Source: Gramella sp. MT6 (GTDB lineage: Bacteria > Bacteroidota > Bacteroidia > Flavobacteriales > Flavobacteriaceae). Taken from it: a DNA stretch of 64,000 bases. Position 1 is the first letter of the stretch. Each line of letters begins with the position of its first letter. Below are positions 9,384 to 19,450 of the stretch, piece after piece. The notes under the pieces were generated by a model. The model did not search any database, was not told the origin of the DNA, and worked only from the letters and a program-made list of their open reading frames with translations. The stretch spans positions 248,001-312,000 of the forward strand of contig NZ_CP048410.1 of assembly GCF_019357415.1 (NCBI RefSeq), read 5' to 3'. Position numbers and translations under genes: made by a program.

Positions 9384-11555
9384 TTAATAATCTTTATTCT
9401 TATCTAAAGCCTTAATCGATTTTAAAGCTTCTTGTACTTCTTGATTTTTCATGAACAGATCCCATAATAAACCGGTTCTATAATTTTCTATCATAACGGT
9501 CATTGGTGCCTGATTCAATCCCATATAAATATTGCCTACCCAATCTTCAGAAAGATTATAAGCATCTCTGAAACCATATTCTCCCCATAGAAACTTTCCA
9601 TTGTTCCTATAGAAATTTTTAAGGGCGTCCATAGATTTCTCTGGGGTGTAAGGAAAAGAAGCAATAGCACCAGTTGGAGCGATGGTTCCATCGTCCTGAG
9701 AAGGTTTTGCCTCTCTGGCCTTATAGCCCTCAGGGCCATCACTGGCAGTAAGTCCCCAGCTATTTCTTCCGTAGCCTTCGTAACCACCCGGGTTTTCACA
9801 ACTGTATCTATAATTGATCCGAACGATATTCTTATTATTTTCAAAATAATTTACATATCGATCCTCCATTCTATGTGGATCTAAACCTAAAAATGAATAA
9901 TGGGTAAAAAACAACGGACCTCCAACTCCAACTCCAACTTTTAAGGGAATTCCAAAATATACTTCTTCATTCTTGTATAATGAACCCGAATTAGTCTCTC
10001 CCCAGTTTGAACGATAATCTTGTGCTTTTTGTTCCTGACTTGCCCAACCGCTATAATACATTGCGGGATCAATGCCGTGATCTGGTGAAGCAATAGCCAA
10101 AAAATAGGTTATCAAAGTCTCATTCCAGCCAATAAGTTGATGATCTATCACCCATTCCTGGTCTGGAGACCAGTGCCAGGTTAAGTATTTATCGTTTTCG
10201 CCTTTTTTGAACCACTCCCAATCTACTTCTTCCCATATTTTAGTGATCCTTGTTCGCAAATCATTCTCAGCGCTATTGTTTTCTGAAAGATATTGCTTAA
10301 CGGTAAGCAGCCCTTGCATTAGGAATGAGGTTTCAACAAGATCGGCTCCATTATCTTTATTTCCGAAGAATGGAACAACCTTACCAGAAGAGCCATCGAT
10401 AAAATGAGAGTATGCACCATGGAACCTATCAGCTTTTTCAAGAAAATCAAGGATCTTCTCCATCCTAGGGACGAACTGATCCCTGGTAATAAATCCTCTT
10501 TCTGCTCCCACCACCAAGGCCATAAGACCAAAACCGGAAGCACCAGAAGCTACCATATTTTTACGCCCGGGAATATTTTCAAGCGCCAGCCCACTATATT
10601 CTTCTGCCCCTTCCCAATAATACCTGAAAGAAGCTTCCTGAACCATAGTTAGTAATTCTTCATCACTCATTTTCTTCATGGAGACCTGTACGGGTTTAGA
10701 CAATTCAGATTCAGAATAACCATGGCCAATTGCACTAATTTTATAGCTGTATTCCTGATTGGTCTTCCCGGTAAAATCTGTATATCTTGAATAATACTGA
10801 GTATTTTGAATACCTACAGGTTGGTAATCGCTTCCGTCTTGAGACCTGTAAATTTTTACATATTTAACCCGCGCAGGATCCACCTTTTCCCAAGTGAGAT
10901 CCACATGCATTTCATATGCTTCAGCTGAATTTATTTCTACTGCCGATACCGGGATATTCCTTATTTCGGAATTTATAAATTCTACCTGATCAATGAGAAT
11001 TTCATGATCGCCGGAAGCACCCTTTAACTGTGAAAACTGAATTGCAGATATATCGGAAACATCTGAAGAATCCAGTCCGAATTCCTGCAATGGAATCCTT
11101 AACTGTAACCAGGTTCCATTTTGAAAGTCCTGAATGTAATCTGCAATTTTTTTAGTTTTTGAAATGGAATTATTTCTTTTGATAGCCAATTCAGGAAGAT
11201 CTTTCAGTTCTGTATTTGATTTTACATAGAACCAAATACTCAATTGATCTGCTGGTTTGAAAAAATCCTTTCCTCTCCATTCAGGAAATACAAGGTCTAC
11301 ATTCCAGTTGGCCTGCGGCGAAGATGTGTAATTCAATAAAAGACTGTTCCCAGGCGTTAAGGCATTTTCATCGTGTACTGGTAATTTATCTTCAATATTT
11401 AACACAAAGGCAGGTGCCTCATATTTTACATCACTATAATACCAGCTTTCGGGCATTAAACTATTTTCAAAAAAGATCTTATCATAGGTGGTTTCCTGGG
11501 AATTCAGGAATAACGGGAAGATTAATGAAAATATGTAAATCGAAAGTGGCTTCAT
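9384..11555 (-). CDS. Multidomain GH144-type glucanase with N-terminal CBM-like sandwich and fibronectin III domain
   Basis: The 723-residue protein has a signal peptide (about 1-19, no clear lipobox), a beta-rich region resembling CBM11/CIA30-type jelly rolls (about 25-200), a fibronectin III domain (about 205-292) and a C-terminal GH144 glycoamylase-like domain (about 298-718). The catalytic part keeps KDNGADLVETSFL, GPLFFTHYSFLGLDP and GLNQAPMTVMIENYR. The added front domains, absent from both neighbours, suggest a processive or polymer-binding role, whereas the shorter copies may act on oligomers. It lies 17 bases before the downstream copy and 3 bases after the upstream one. The function of the N-terminal domain is inferred from fold-like features only. 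Confidence 0.8.
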   Translation of the reverse strand: MKPLSIYIFSLIFPLFLNSQETTYDKIFFENSLMPESWYYSDVKYEAPAFVLNIEDKLPVHDENALTPGNSLLLNYTSSPQANWNVDLVFPEWRGKDFFKPADQLSIWFYVKSNTELKDLPELAIKRNNSISKTKKIADYIQDFQNGTWLQLRIPLQEFGLDSSDVSDISAIQFSQLKGASGDHEILIDQVEFINSEIRNIPVSAVEINSAEAYEMHVDLTWEKVDPARVKYVKIYRSQDGSDYQPVGIQNTQYYSRYTDFTGKTNQEYSYKISAIGHGYSESELSKPVQVSMKKMSDEELLTMVQEASFRYYWEGAEEYSGLALENIPGRKNMVASGASGFGLMALVVGAERGFITRDQFVPRMEKILDFLEKADRFHGAYSHFIDGSSGKVVPFFGNKDNGADLVETSFLMQGLLTVKQYLSENNSAENDLRTRITKIWEEVDWEWFKKGENDKYLTWHWSPDQEWVIDHQLIGWNETLITYFLAIASPDHGIDPAMYYSGWASQEQKAQDYRSNWGETNSGSLYKNEEVYFGIPLKVGVGVGGPLFFTHYSFLGLDPHRMEDRYVNYFENNKNIVRINYRYSCENPGGYEGYGRNSWGLTASDGPEGYKAREAKPSQDDGTIAPTGAIASFPYTPEKSMDALKNFYRNNGKFLWGEYGFRDAYNLSEDWVGNIYMGLNQAPMTVMIENYRTGLLWDLFMKNQEVQEALKSIKALDKNKDY

Positions 11556-11558
11556 CTA

Positions 11559-12935
11559 TTAATAAGTAAATCCAAGTTTATCCAATCCAGCTTGTATCTC
11601 CTCATTTGCCATAAAGAGATTCCAAGGCAACTGGGTTCTGTAATTTTCGATCATCGCAACTATTGGCCCCTGATCTATTGCCAGGTAACCATCGGCATAC
11701 CAGTTATATTCTTCAGAAAACGCGTCATAAAATCCCATTTCTCCCCAAAGTTCATCCCCCTGCTCATCATAAAAATATCTGAGTGCAGCCATAGATTCTT
11801 CTGGTGTATAAGGAAAAGAGGATAATGCGGCAGTAGGAGTTATTACTCCTAAATCATTAGTAGGGCTATGTGCCGCATATCCTTCTCTGCTATCTGAAGC
11901 GGTTAAGCCCCATGAATTTTCACCGTAACCCTCAAAATTCTTAGGATTATCTACGCAGTAATTATAGTTTATCAAACTATGAGCTTCATTTTGCTGCCAG
12001 TAATTTGCATACTGATCCTGCAGATTTCTTGGATCCAGTCCTATAAAAGAGTAATGACTAAAGAACAATGGGCCGCCAAAACTTGGCCCCATTGGTAAAT
12101 TGATATTATAATGGCTTCTACTGGTTACAATTGAACCATTGGAAGCCCATCCCTGGTTATAAACCTCTTCTGAAACTGGATAAGTAGGTGAAGAAGCCGC
12201 CAGAACATATACAATTAGTGATTCGTTCCAACCTTGGATCTTAAGATTTATGGCAAACTGATTAGAAGGTGACCAATGCCAGTAAAGTACATTTTTACCC
12301 TGGGTATACCAGGTCCACTCAACATCTTCCCAAATATTGGTGACCCTTGAATTGATCTCATTTTCTTTTTCTGAACCATCATTGAAATATTCACGGCATA
12401 TCAGAAGGCCTTCTAAAAGAAAAGCAGTTTCCACCAGGTCACCGCCATTATCCAATTCACTAAACGGTCTGGTTTGAGCCGTACTTCCTAAATACCAATG
12501 TGAAAACGCACCATGATATGTAGGCACGGTTTCCAGAAAATCCAGAATTTTATTCAACCTGTCTGTAGCTTCTTCGCGGGTAACCCAACCACGTTCAACA
12601 GCTGTGGGAAAAGATGCAAGGCCAAAACCAGTACCTCCAGTAGTGACTATATCATCTCCCTGACCGCCGTAAGCCTCGTCTTGAGATCTCTCACGGGCCA
12701 TACCGCTATTAGGTTCTGCAAAATCCCAGAAATATTTAAAAGTTTGTTCCTGCACGAGATCCAGCAATTCATTATCGGTAAGAGTTTCTTCTACCGGACC
12801 ATCATCTGTAGGGCCGTCATCTGAGGTTTCAGGAATATATGGTTCCTGATAACCGGGACCGGAATCATCTGAACAGGAGATTAGCAATAAAAATCCTGCC
12901 AGGAAAATTACTTTAGAAAGGTAGATTTTGAACAT
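11559..12935 (-). CDS. GH144-type (glycoamylase-like) beta-1,2-glucanase, lipoprotein
   Basis: The 458-residue protein carries a lipobox cysteine at C21 (LLISC), an acidic Ser/Asp/Pro linker (about 22-52) of the kind found in surface-exposed Bacteroidota lipoproteins, and a GH144 domain (about 53-456). Shared segments include TFKYFWDFAEPNSGMARER, LDNGGDLVETAFLLEG, GPLFFSHYSFIGLDP and AIDQGPIVAMIENYR. It is the first enzyme gene after the SusC-SusD-binding-protein trio, which fits a surface endo-glucanase that makes the first cuts. It is closer to the 460-residue copy than to the multidomain copy, suggesting duplication within the locus. Confidence 0.82.
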   Translation of the reverse strand: MFKIYLSKVIFLAGFLLLISCSDDSGPGYQEPYIPETSDDGPTDDGPVEETLTDNELLDLVQEQTFKYFWDFAEPNSGMARERSQDEAYGGQGDDIVTTGGTGFGLASFPTAVERGWVTREEATDRLNKILDFLETVPTYHGAFSHWYLGSTAQTRPFSELDNGGDLVETAFLLEGLLICREYFNDGSEKENEINSRVTNIWEDVEWTWYTQGKNVLYWHWSPSNQFAINLKIQGWNESLIVYVLAASSPTYPVSEEVYNQGWASNGSIVTSRSHYNINLPMGPSFGGPLFFSHYSFIGLDPRNLQDQYANYWQQNEAHSLINYNYCVDNPKNFEGYGENSWGLTASDSREGYAAHSPTNDLGVITPTAALSSFPYTPEESMAALRYFYDEQGDELWGEMGFYDAFSEEYNWYADGYLAIDQGPIVAMIENYRTQLPWNLFMANEEIQAGLDKLGFTY

Positions 12936-13020
12936 AATTAGCTGTTTCTCCGCACCATTATTTTTTAAAATAAGGGGGCAGAAATTATTATTCTAATGAA
13001 AAATATTAGGTTAAATAAAT

Positions 13021-13041
13021 ACCCCGGGCAAAAAGCCCGGA
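13021..13041 (-). other. Intra-operon hairpin between the binding-protein gene and the GH144 genes
   Basis: Perfect arms CCGGGC (13024-13029) and GCCCGG (13035-13040) enclose an AAAAA loop. On the minus strand the following bases are only moderately T-rich. It could be a leaky terminator or an mRNA-stabilising stem that makes the SusC/SusD/binding-protein part of the operon more abundant than the enzymes. Confidence 0.5.
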
Positions 13042-13058
13042 GCTTTATTTATAAGGAT

Positions 13059-14777
13059 TTATTGAGCCATACTGGCTTCAATTTCTTCTTTAGTCAGAAC
13101 TTTATTATAAAAAGTCAGTTCATCCATGTAACTGGAATCTGAAAGGTGTCCCCATTGCGTAAAGCGTGGAGCTCCAGACATGATCGAAACCAGGTCTGTT
13201 CCTGTCCAGTCTATTCCTGAAAAAGCAGATTCTTTTACAACCTCGCCATTGATGTATACCGTGGCCGCTGAGGATGATATGGTAAATGCGATATGCACCC
13301 ATCCTGCATCGTTAGCTACATCTGCAGCAGTACCACCATCAACCCAGGTATCGGCATTACCATCACCTACATTCAATTTAAATCGCTGAAATCCTTCAGC
13401 ACCATTTTCTCTGAAAAATCTAAATCCGGAAGTTCTATTATTCTGTTCATCAGGATTTTCTGTGTCTTCCGGTCCAATCACAATAATACCAGCACGGTCT
13501 GGACTGGCATTTACCTTGTACCAGAAAGTCGCACTAAAAGTTGGACTTAACAATCCTTCAGAAGGCATAGTTAAATAAGAACCTTCAGCTCCCGCATAGG
13601 CGTTTGAACCTTCAACAGACTCTCCAGCAAATCCTGGGTCACCTACTACTGTAACTTCCCGGTTCGAGGCTGAATCCTGGTATGAACCATCAAATGAAAG
13701 TTTTAAAGTTTCAGATGAAGCATTGATCAATCCCTGGATCTCCTCCTGAGAAAGAGCAGCATCAAATATTCTCAATTCATCAATACCACTGCTATCATAT
13801 TTGTGATCCCAGTAGCTAAAAGTTTCACCACCTGAACCAATAGTTAAATTCTCAACTCCGGTCCAGTCTATAGAAGAACCAGCCATATTTCCTGTATTTA
13901 CAGGATTACCATCGATATAAAGCACCGTTTCTTCAGCAGTAACTGTAAAGGCTATGTGTACCCATTCATCTTTTTCTGGATCCAGGGTTCCTCCGTCATT
14001 CCATACTTCTCCGGTACCAGTTCCAACATTCAGCTTAATCGTTTGCTCAGCAGCACTTCCTTCGCGGAACAATCTGAATCCCTGTGTACGATTCTCATCT
14101 GCACCTGCTACCAATATCCCGGCACGGTTAGGATCTCCACTAACCTTATACCAGAATGATGTTGTAAATTCTGAACCTACAGATCCATCAAACGGAATGT
14201 TGATATACGAATCTGGAGAACCAGTGTATGCATTAGAACCTAAGAAAGATTCTCCGGCAAAACTTAGATCACCCGTAACTTCTGCACTTCTAAGGGTCAT
14301 GAGGTCTACATAGTCCCCATCGAAAGGCATATATAAATATTCATTATCAAATTTTGGGGTATATGGTGGCTCCTTACTGAAATTCACAGTTTTGGTGGTC
14401 ACATTTCCTTCAAGATCTGTTGCCGTAACGGTTACGGTATGGTCACCATTCGCTATATTATCAAATACAAGTTGTTCATTAACGATTCGGTAATCTTTGA
14501 ATTCGCTCATAGAAGCGATCATATTACCGTCTACCATGACTTCAACATTATCGACCTCGATATCGTCTTCTACCTTGAATTTTATATCTATGCTGGTAAC
14601 CTCTTCAAGGACTTTGATCGTGTTACCTTCCAACGGAGCAGTAATGGTAACTTCTGGAGCACCCTGATCCGGTCCCGGATCTACTTGTGTAATTGAATCT
14701 ATCCCATCATATTCACAAGCAGTAAATAGCAGTATTAATGAGAATAAACCTAAAAGTTTAATATTAATATGTTTCAT
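13059..14777 (-). CDS. LamG-domain surface glycan-binding lipoprotein (SusE/F position)
   Basis: The 572-residue protein has lipobox cysteine C21 (LLFTAC). After it come an Ig/cadherin-like domain (about 40-135, VTITAPLEGNTIKVLEE) and two concanavalin-A/LamG-like jelly rolls (about 145-350 and 355-570), each with the ending DELRIFDAALSQEEI or DELTFYNKVLTKEEI and a GSNAY(T/A)G motif, so they are internal repeats. There is no enzymatic motif. It sits 6 bases after susD, where outer-membrane loci encode surface glycan-binding proteins, and probably helps SusD hold the polysaccharide on the cell surface. Ligand identity is inferred from the operon. Confidence 0.8.
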   Translation of the reverse strand: MKHINIKLLGLFSLILLFTACEYDGIDSITQVDPGPDQGAPEVTITAPLEGNTIKVLEEVTSIDIKFKVEDDIEVDNVEVMVDGNMIASMSEFKDYRIVNEQLVFDNIANGDHTVTVTATDLEGNVTTKTVNFSKEPPYTPKFDNEYLYMPFDGDYVDLMTLRSAEVTGDLSFAGESFLGSNAYTGSPDSYINIPFDGSVGSEFTTSFWYKVSGDPNRAGILVAGADENRTQGFRLFREGSAAEQTIKLNVGTGTGEVWNDGGTLDPEKDEWVHIAFTVTAEETVLYIDGNPVNTGNMAGSSIDWTGVENLTIGSGGETFSYWDHKYDSSGIDELRIFDAALSQEEIQGLINASSETLKLSFDGSYQDSASNREVTVVGDPGFAGESVEGSNAYAGAEGSYLTMPSEGLLSPTFSATFWYKVNASPDRAGIIVIGPEDTENPDEQNNRTSGFRFFRENGAEGFQRFKLNVGDGNADTWVDGGTAADVANDAGWVHIAFTISSSAATVYINGEVVKESAFSGIDWTGTDLVSIMSGAPRFTQWGHLSDSSYMDELTFYNKVLTKEEIEASMAQ

Positions 14778-14783
14778 ATCTAA

Positions 14784-16361
14784 TTAATTTAATTGTCTCA
14801 ATACGTTATTCATCGCAGTATTTCTATCTACAGGAGTAGCATTTAATGGAAGCGCATCTACCTGAGCCTGTGGATAAGGAAGGTATTGATCTCCTGCAGA
14901 GAATGATCTACCGTCATAACTTAATTCATCAGTATTACCTAAACGAATCATATCATAATAACGAATTCCCCATTCCATAGCCAATTCAGCGAATTTCTCA
15001 TCAAGAACATCTTGCTGAGTCACACCTGAAATTGGAGATAGTCCTGCTCTCTCTCGTACCAGGTTAACAGCCGCATCAGCAGAAATTGCCGTTGCGCTTG
15101 CACCTTGAGTGATAGCTTCAGCGTACATTAATAGTATTTCTGCATATCTTATAACGATCATATTTTTACCAGCACCATAGTCATTTCTACCGTCGGTTAA
15201 TTGAACTGATGGTAAATAATGCTTTCCACTGGCAAATGAAGCTCTGGCATAATCATTAATAATATCACCGGAAGGAGTAGTATTGCTTACAAAAGATGGC
15301 ACGGTGTAACCATCATCTTCTATTTCAGCAATTCCACTGTCTGTGAATAAAACTGAAGTTTCAAGACGCACAGTTTCGTCACGATCTATCATGAATTTAA
15401 TGAACTTCAAACTAGGCTCATAGAATCCCCAACCACTACTGGCATTTTCTCTTTCCGGGGTCCAGTTTTGAGGTCCGAATGGTGCATATAAGTGATAAAC
15501 GTCATCACCTGTGGCAGATCCAAAATCTGAATATTGCATTTCAAGTAAACTCTCATCACTTAATTCTCCCGGTTTTTTAAATAACTGGTAATAATCTGGA
15601 TACAATGAAAACTTCCCTGAATTAATAATAGCACCGGCAGCATCTGCTACTCCCTGATAATTCTCCAGTTCCTGGTAAGCCAAAGCTTTTAGGGCATATG
15701 CCGTATATCTGGTAACACCTCCAGGAATATCTGTACGTTCGTTAGGCCTCGCATCTGGCAGGTTAGGAATCGCCATATCCATTTGATCAATAATGAACTG
15801 CATTACTTCTTCTTTGGTGGCGACACCATTTTCAACCTCTGTACTTGGCTGGTTAGATGTAATGATAAAAACGTCTTCCCAAACACGTGCTAAGTTGAAA
15901 TGAAACCATGCTCTAAGAACACTAATTTCAGCTATATACTGGTCTGCTCTTGCAATATCATCTCCTTCAGCAAATTCTTTAAAATTTTCTACCTGAAGAA
16001 TGGCTGTATTCATGTTCACAATATCATTATAATGTACATTCCATAACGAGTTGTACATCCAGTAATCCTTGTTATACACATATCTATCAGTATCAGAAAA
16101 AGGTTGTTGATCACCTTCTCCTCCAGCATTCACATCGTCTCCTCTTACACCCAGTAAAAGCGGTTCTTCCCAACCTCTGGTAACAAATTCATAATAAGCA
16201 CCAATAACAGGATCTATCATATCATCTGTATTGGTGTAATCAAGGTCACCTGTATTCAACTGACCCTCTTGCGTATCCAGCTTGTCGCTACAAGAAATGG
16301 TGGTAGCTAGAGCAAGTATGGTGAATACGCTAAGAATAATTGATTTTTCAATTCTTTTCAT
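14784..16361 (-). CDS. susD: SusD/RagB-family nutrient-binding outer-membrane lipoprotein
   Basis: The 525-residue protein has lipobox cysteine C24 (TTISC) and the typical SusD layout: an N-terminal helical part with TPR-like repeats (about 60-260, including VLRAWFHFNLARVWEDVFII) and the conserved C-terminal segment with ERRxEL-like MEWGIRYYDMIRLG and KYLPYPQ-like DQYLPYPQAQVDALPLN. SusD proteins cap the SusC barrel and deliver glycan to it. The gene follows susC by 11 bases and is surely co-transcribed. Sugar specificity cannot be read from the sequence. Confidence 0.95.
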   Translation of the reverse strand: MKRIEKSIILSVFTILALATTISCSDKLDTQEGQLNTGDLDYTNTDDMIDPVIGAYYEFVTRGWEEPLLLGVRGDDVNAGGEGDQQPFSDTDRYVYNKDYWMYNSLWNVHYNDIVNMNTAILQVENFKEFAEGDDIARADQYIAEISVLRAWFHFNLARVWEDVFIITSNQPSTEVENGVATKEEVMQFIIDQMDMAIPNLPDARPNERTDIPGGVTRYTAYALKALAYQELENYQGVADAAGAIINSGKFSLYPDYYQLFKKPGELSDESLLEMQYSDFGSATGDDVYHLYAPFGPQNWTPERENASSGWGFYEPSLKFIKFMIDRDETVRLETSVLFTDSGIAEIEDDGYTVPSFVSNTTPSGDIINDYARASFASGKHYLPSVQLTDGRNDYGAGKNMIVIRYAEILLMYAEAITQGASATAISADAAVNLVRERAGLSPISGVTQQDVLDEKFAELAMEWGIRYYDMIRLGNTDELSYDGRSFSAGDQYLPYPQAQVDALPLNATPVDRNTAMNNVLRQLN

Positions 16362-16372
16362 ATCGCGTTTTT

Positions 16373-19300
16373 TTAAATTTTAATATTAAGTCCTACGGTG
16401 TACACAGATGGAATTGGATAAGTTTGTCTATCTACTCCATTCGGTACTTCAGGATCAAAACCATTATAATCAAAGAAGGTAAATGGTCTCTCTGCAGTAA
16501 AATAAACTCTGGTTTGCGGAAGAGCTTCAGATTGAATAGTATATCCTACCTGGATATTCTGAATTCTAAAGAAATCTCCATCCTCTACCCAGAAGTTACT
16601 TAAACGTTGGTTCCAGGCTTTACGTAAGCCTGCAGACGAAGGATAAGTGTTACTTGTACCTTCCCCGTGCCATCTGTTTATAGCAAGATCTGCATCTATA
16701 TTGGTATCCTGAGTAAAGATGATCTCTCCTCTTTTTCTATTCAGGATCTTATTTCCGGTCTGACCATAAAAACTCATGGTCATATCAAAAGCTTTGTAGT
16801 TAATACCTATATTCCCACCAAAAGTGAAATCAGGTAGGAAAGATCCAAGAATTACACGGTCTGAGTCATCTATAACTCCATCTCCGTTTTGATCCCTATA
16901 AATAAGGTCTCCTGGTACAAGGTTATTTTCTACGGCTACAGGATCTGCATCGATCTGTGCCTGATTTTGATAAACTCCTATCCTTTCATACCCATAAAAC
17001 GCAAAAAGTGGGCCACCTTCCTGGGTTCTTTGACGAAATTCAGCACTACCAGAGTCGATATAACCTCTCTCATCTTCAATTTCTAAAGCTTCATTTTCTA
17101 AAGTGGTAAAGTTTGCTCCAATAGAATAGCTGAAGTCATCTGAAACCTGTTGGTTCCAGTTAAGATTCAACTCTAATCCCTGGTTACGAATAACTCCCGA
17201 ATTCTGGTCTACACTTCTATTAATAATAGGAATAAATACAGGTAGAATGGCATCTTCAGTATCTCTAATATAATAATCGGCATCAAGAGAAAGTCTGTTA
17301 TCAAACATTTCCATGTTTATACCGAAGTTCAATTCTTCGATAATCTCCCAGGTATTATCTGAAAATATACTGGTAGAGGTGATACCACTCCTTGGCTCAT
17401 CTCCTAAAGCAGCAGTAATTACCTCAATGGTGTTAGAACCATCACTGGCTGCTACGTTATCATTACCTAATTTACCCCATCCGGCTCTCAACTTAAGGAA
17501 ATCGAAAACTCCATTATTTTCCATGAAATTTTCTTCACTTATAACCCAACCTGCACCTATTGAAGGGAAGTAACCCCATGGGTCCTTGGTAAACTTTGAA
17601 GAACCATCTGCTCTAAAAGTACCATACAACAGGTATTTATCCTTGAAGTTATATGCAATCCTTCCAAAATAAGAAAGACCATAATACCTTCTTCCAATTT
17701 CTGATACATTATTATTGAATGATTCAGGATCTGCAAAATCCAGGTACCAGCTTGATTCAAGTCTGATCCCGGCGATATCCTGTCCAGTTGCCTCGAACTC
17801 ATTGGCAGCTTCATCCCTATAAGATGATCCCGCCATCACGGTAAGATCATGGTCTCCAAACTGGTCGTTATAAGTCAGGATATTATCCCAGTACTGGTTC
17901 GAGAAGGTATTATTTTCTCTCCTAATACTTGACCTTCTTTCGACGTTATTCCCTAGTAAGTAGGGAAGATCAACATATCTTTCTTCTAAAGCAGAAAGGT
18001 TATGACTATAAGTAGTCTTAAAGTCAAGCTTTTCCGGAATTATTTCATATTGAAAATAAATGGTTGCCAGCATTTTTCTGATTTTCAGACGGTCCTCATT
18101 ATAGGTCATATCTGTAAAAGGATTCTGAGTACCACGATATCCTAAAATCTGGGCATTAGAATATTGAATTGGAGAAGCCTCTGTATTTAAAGGATCTATT
18201 ACCGGCATGATCGGAACCGCGAAGTAAGATTTAAACCACGCAGCATTCTCAGGTGCATACTTAGTTGCATTACTGAAAATAACATTCACACCAGATTTAA
18301 AACGATCTGAAATATCTACGTCTACTTTAGAACGCATATTAAATCTCTCATACTCATTCTTCATATCCAGAATACCTTCCTGGGCAAAATAGTTAGTACC
18401 TATTGAGTAAGTAACCTTTTCTGCACCACCGGAAACTCCTATACTATGGTTCTGGATAATACCATCTCTTAGAACTTCTTCATACCAGTCTGTATTAACA
18501 TCTGGAATATTAGGATTTATCCGGCTACGTCCATAACGCTGAATAGCATTGTTCACAAATTGCTCATCTGCAGCTGAACCAGATTCAAGAGCCATAGTAA
18601 CAAATTGTTCTGAATTGGCCATTTTTACAACATTCTGAGCTCTCTGAATCCCAGTATAACCATCATATTCTATTTGAGGTTTCTGATTCTTTCGTCCAGA
18701 TTTAGTTTCGATGATCACTACCCCATTTGCTGCACGTACACCATAAATAGCAGAAGATGAGGCATCTTTTAGAACATTTACAGATTTAATATCCTTGGTG
18801 TTCAGGAAATCAATATTGTCATATAAAGTACCATCTACTACATATAATACATTCGTCGCATCATCCTGGAAAGTTCCAAGACCTCTAATTCTAACTGTTG
18901 GTGAATCTCCAGGAGATCCTGCACTCACGATCTGGACACCTGAAACTTTACCCTGAAGGCTTTGCATGACGTTAGCCGCAGGGGTTTTTTCCAGTTCTTC
19001 AGAATCAAGGGAAGCAATGGCACCGGTTAGATCTCTTTTTTTCTGTGTACCATAACCAACAACGACCACTTCATCTAATTGTCCCGCATCTTCCTCAAGG
19101 ACTACAGAATAATCTGAACTAGTGGTCACTTCTATCTCCTTATCAGAGAATCCCAGAAAAGTTACCGTAAATACATCTCCGACTTCAACATTTTCCAAAG
19201 TAAAATTTCCATCAAAATCGGTCACGTCAAAGATATCCTTACCATTAACTTTCACTTCTGCTCCTGGTAGGGGTACCTCATTGGCACTAATTACAGTACC

Positions 19301-19384
19301 ACTAATAGTTTTGGTTTGCTGTGCATAGGATAGTCCTGAGAAGACTAATAAGAATACACTAGCCAAGAATAGTTTTACATTCAT
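16373..19384 (-). CDS. susC: SusC/RagA-family TonB-dependent outer-membrane glycan transporter
   Basis: The 1003-residue protein starts with a signal peptide (to about AQQ, residue 23). A carboxypeptidase-regulatory-like domain follows (about 27-100), then the SusC signature EVVVVGYGTQKKRDLTGAI, the plug (to about 230, PTVRIRGLGTF) and a 22-strand barrel. It is the first gene of the operon and imports oligosaccharides released at the surface, using TonB energy. The size and motifs are those of glycan importers and not of siderophore receptors. The upstream region holds a promoter and a candidate operator. Confidence 0.96.
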   Translation of the reverse strand: MNVKLFLASVFLLVFSGLSYAQQTKTISGTVISANEVPLPGAEVKVNGKDIFDVTDFDGNFTLENVEVGDVFTVTFLGFSDKEIEVTTSSDYSVVLEEDAGQLDEVVVVGYGTQKKRDLTGAIASLDSEELEKTPAANVMQSLQGKVSGVQIVSAGSPGDSPTVRIRGLGTFQDDATNVLYVVDGTLYDNIDFLNTKDIKSVNVLKDASSSAIYGVRAANGVVIIETKSGRKNQKPQIEYDGYTGIQRAQNVVKMANSEQFVTMALESGSAADEQFVNNAIQRYGRSRINPNIPDVNTDWYEEVLRDGIIQNHSIGVSGGAEKVTYSIGTNYFAQEGILDMKNEYERFNMRSKVDVDISDRFKSGVNVIFSNATKYAPENAAWFKSYFAVPIMPVIDPLNTEASPIQYSNAQILGYRGTQNPFTDMTYNEDRLKIRKMLATIYFQYEIIPEKLDFKTTYSHNLSALEERYVDLPYLLGNNVERRSSIRRENNTFSNQYWDNILTYNDQFGDHDLTVMAGSSYRDEAANEFEATGQDIAGIRLESSWYLDFADPESFNNNVSEIGRRYYGLSYFGRIAYNFKDKYLLYGTFRADGSSKFTKDPWGYFPSIGAGWVISEENFMENNGVFDFLKLRAGWGKLGNDNVAASDGSNTIEVITAALGDEPRSGITSTSIFSDNTWEIIEELNFGINMEMFDNRLSLDADYYIRDTEDAILPVFIPIINRSVDQNSGVIRNQGLELNLNWNQQVSDDFSYSIGANFTTLENEALEIEDERGYIDSGSAEFRQRTQEGGPLFAFYGYERIGVYQNQAQIDADPVAVENNLVPGDLIYRDQNGDGVIDDSDRVILGSFLPDFTFGGNIGINYKAFDMTMSFYGQTGNKILNRKRGEIIFTQDTNIDADLAINRWHGEGTSNTYPSSAGLRKAWNQRLSNFWVEDGDFFRIQNIQVGYTIQSEALPQTRVYFTAERPFTFFDYNGFDPEVPNGVDRQTYPIPSVYTVGLNIKI

Positions 19385-19415
19385 ACTAATTAGGTGTTTT
19401 GCTTAATTTGTAAGT

Positions 19416-19449
19416 GAAAGATACGCCCAACTCCCACTATTTACGCAAA
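19416..19449 (-). promoter_or_regulatory. Promoter of the susC operon
   Basis: On the minus strand TTTG (19449-19446) is followed after 22 bases by TATCTTTC (19423-19416), close to the Bacteroidota TTTG / TAnnTTTG consensus with one deviation at the last base. It lies about 30 bases before the susC start codon. Confidence 0.45.
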
Positions 19450-19450
19450 C

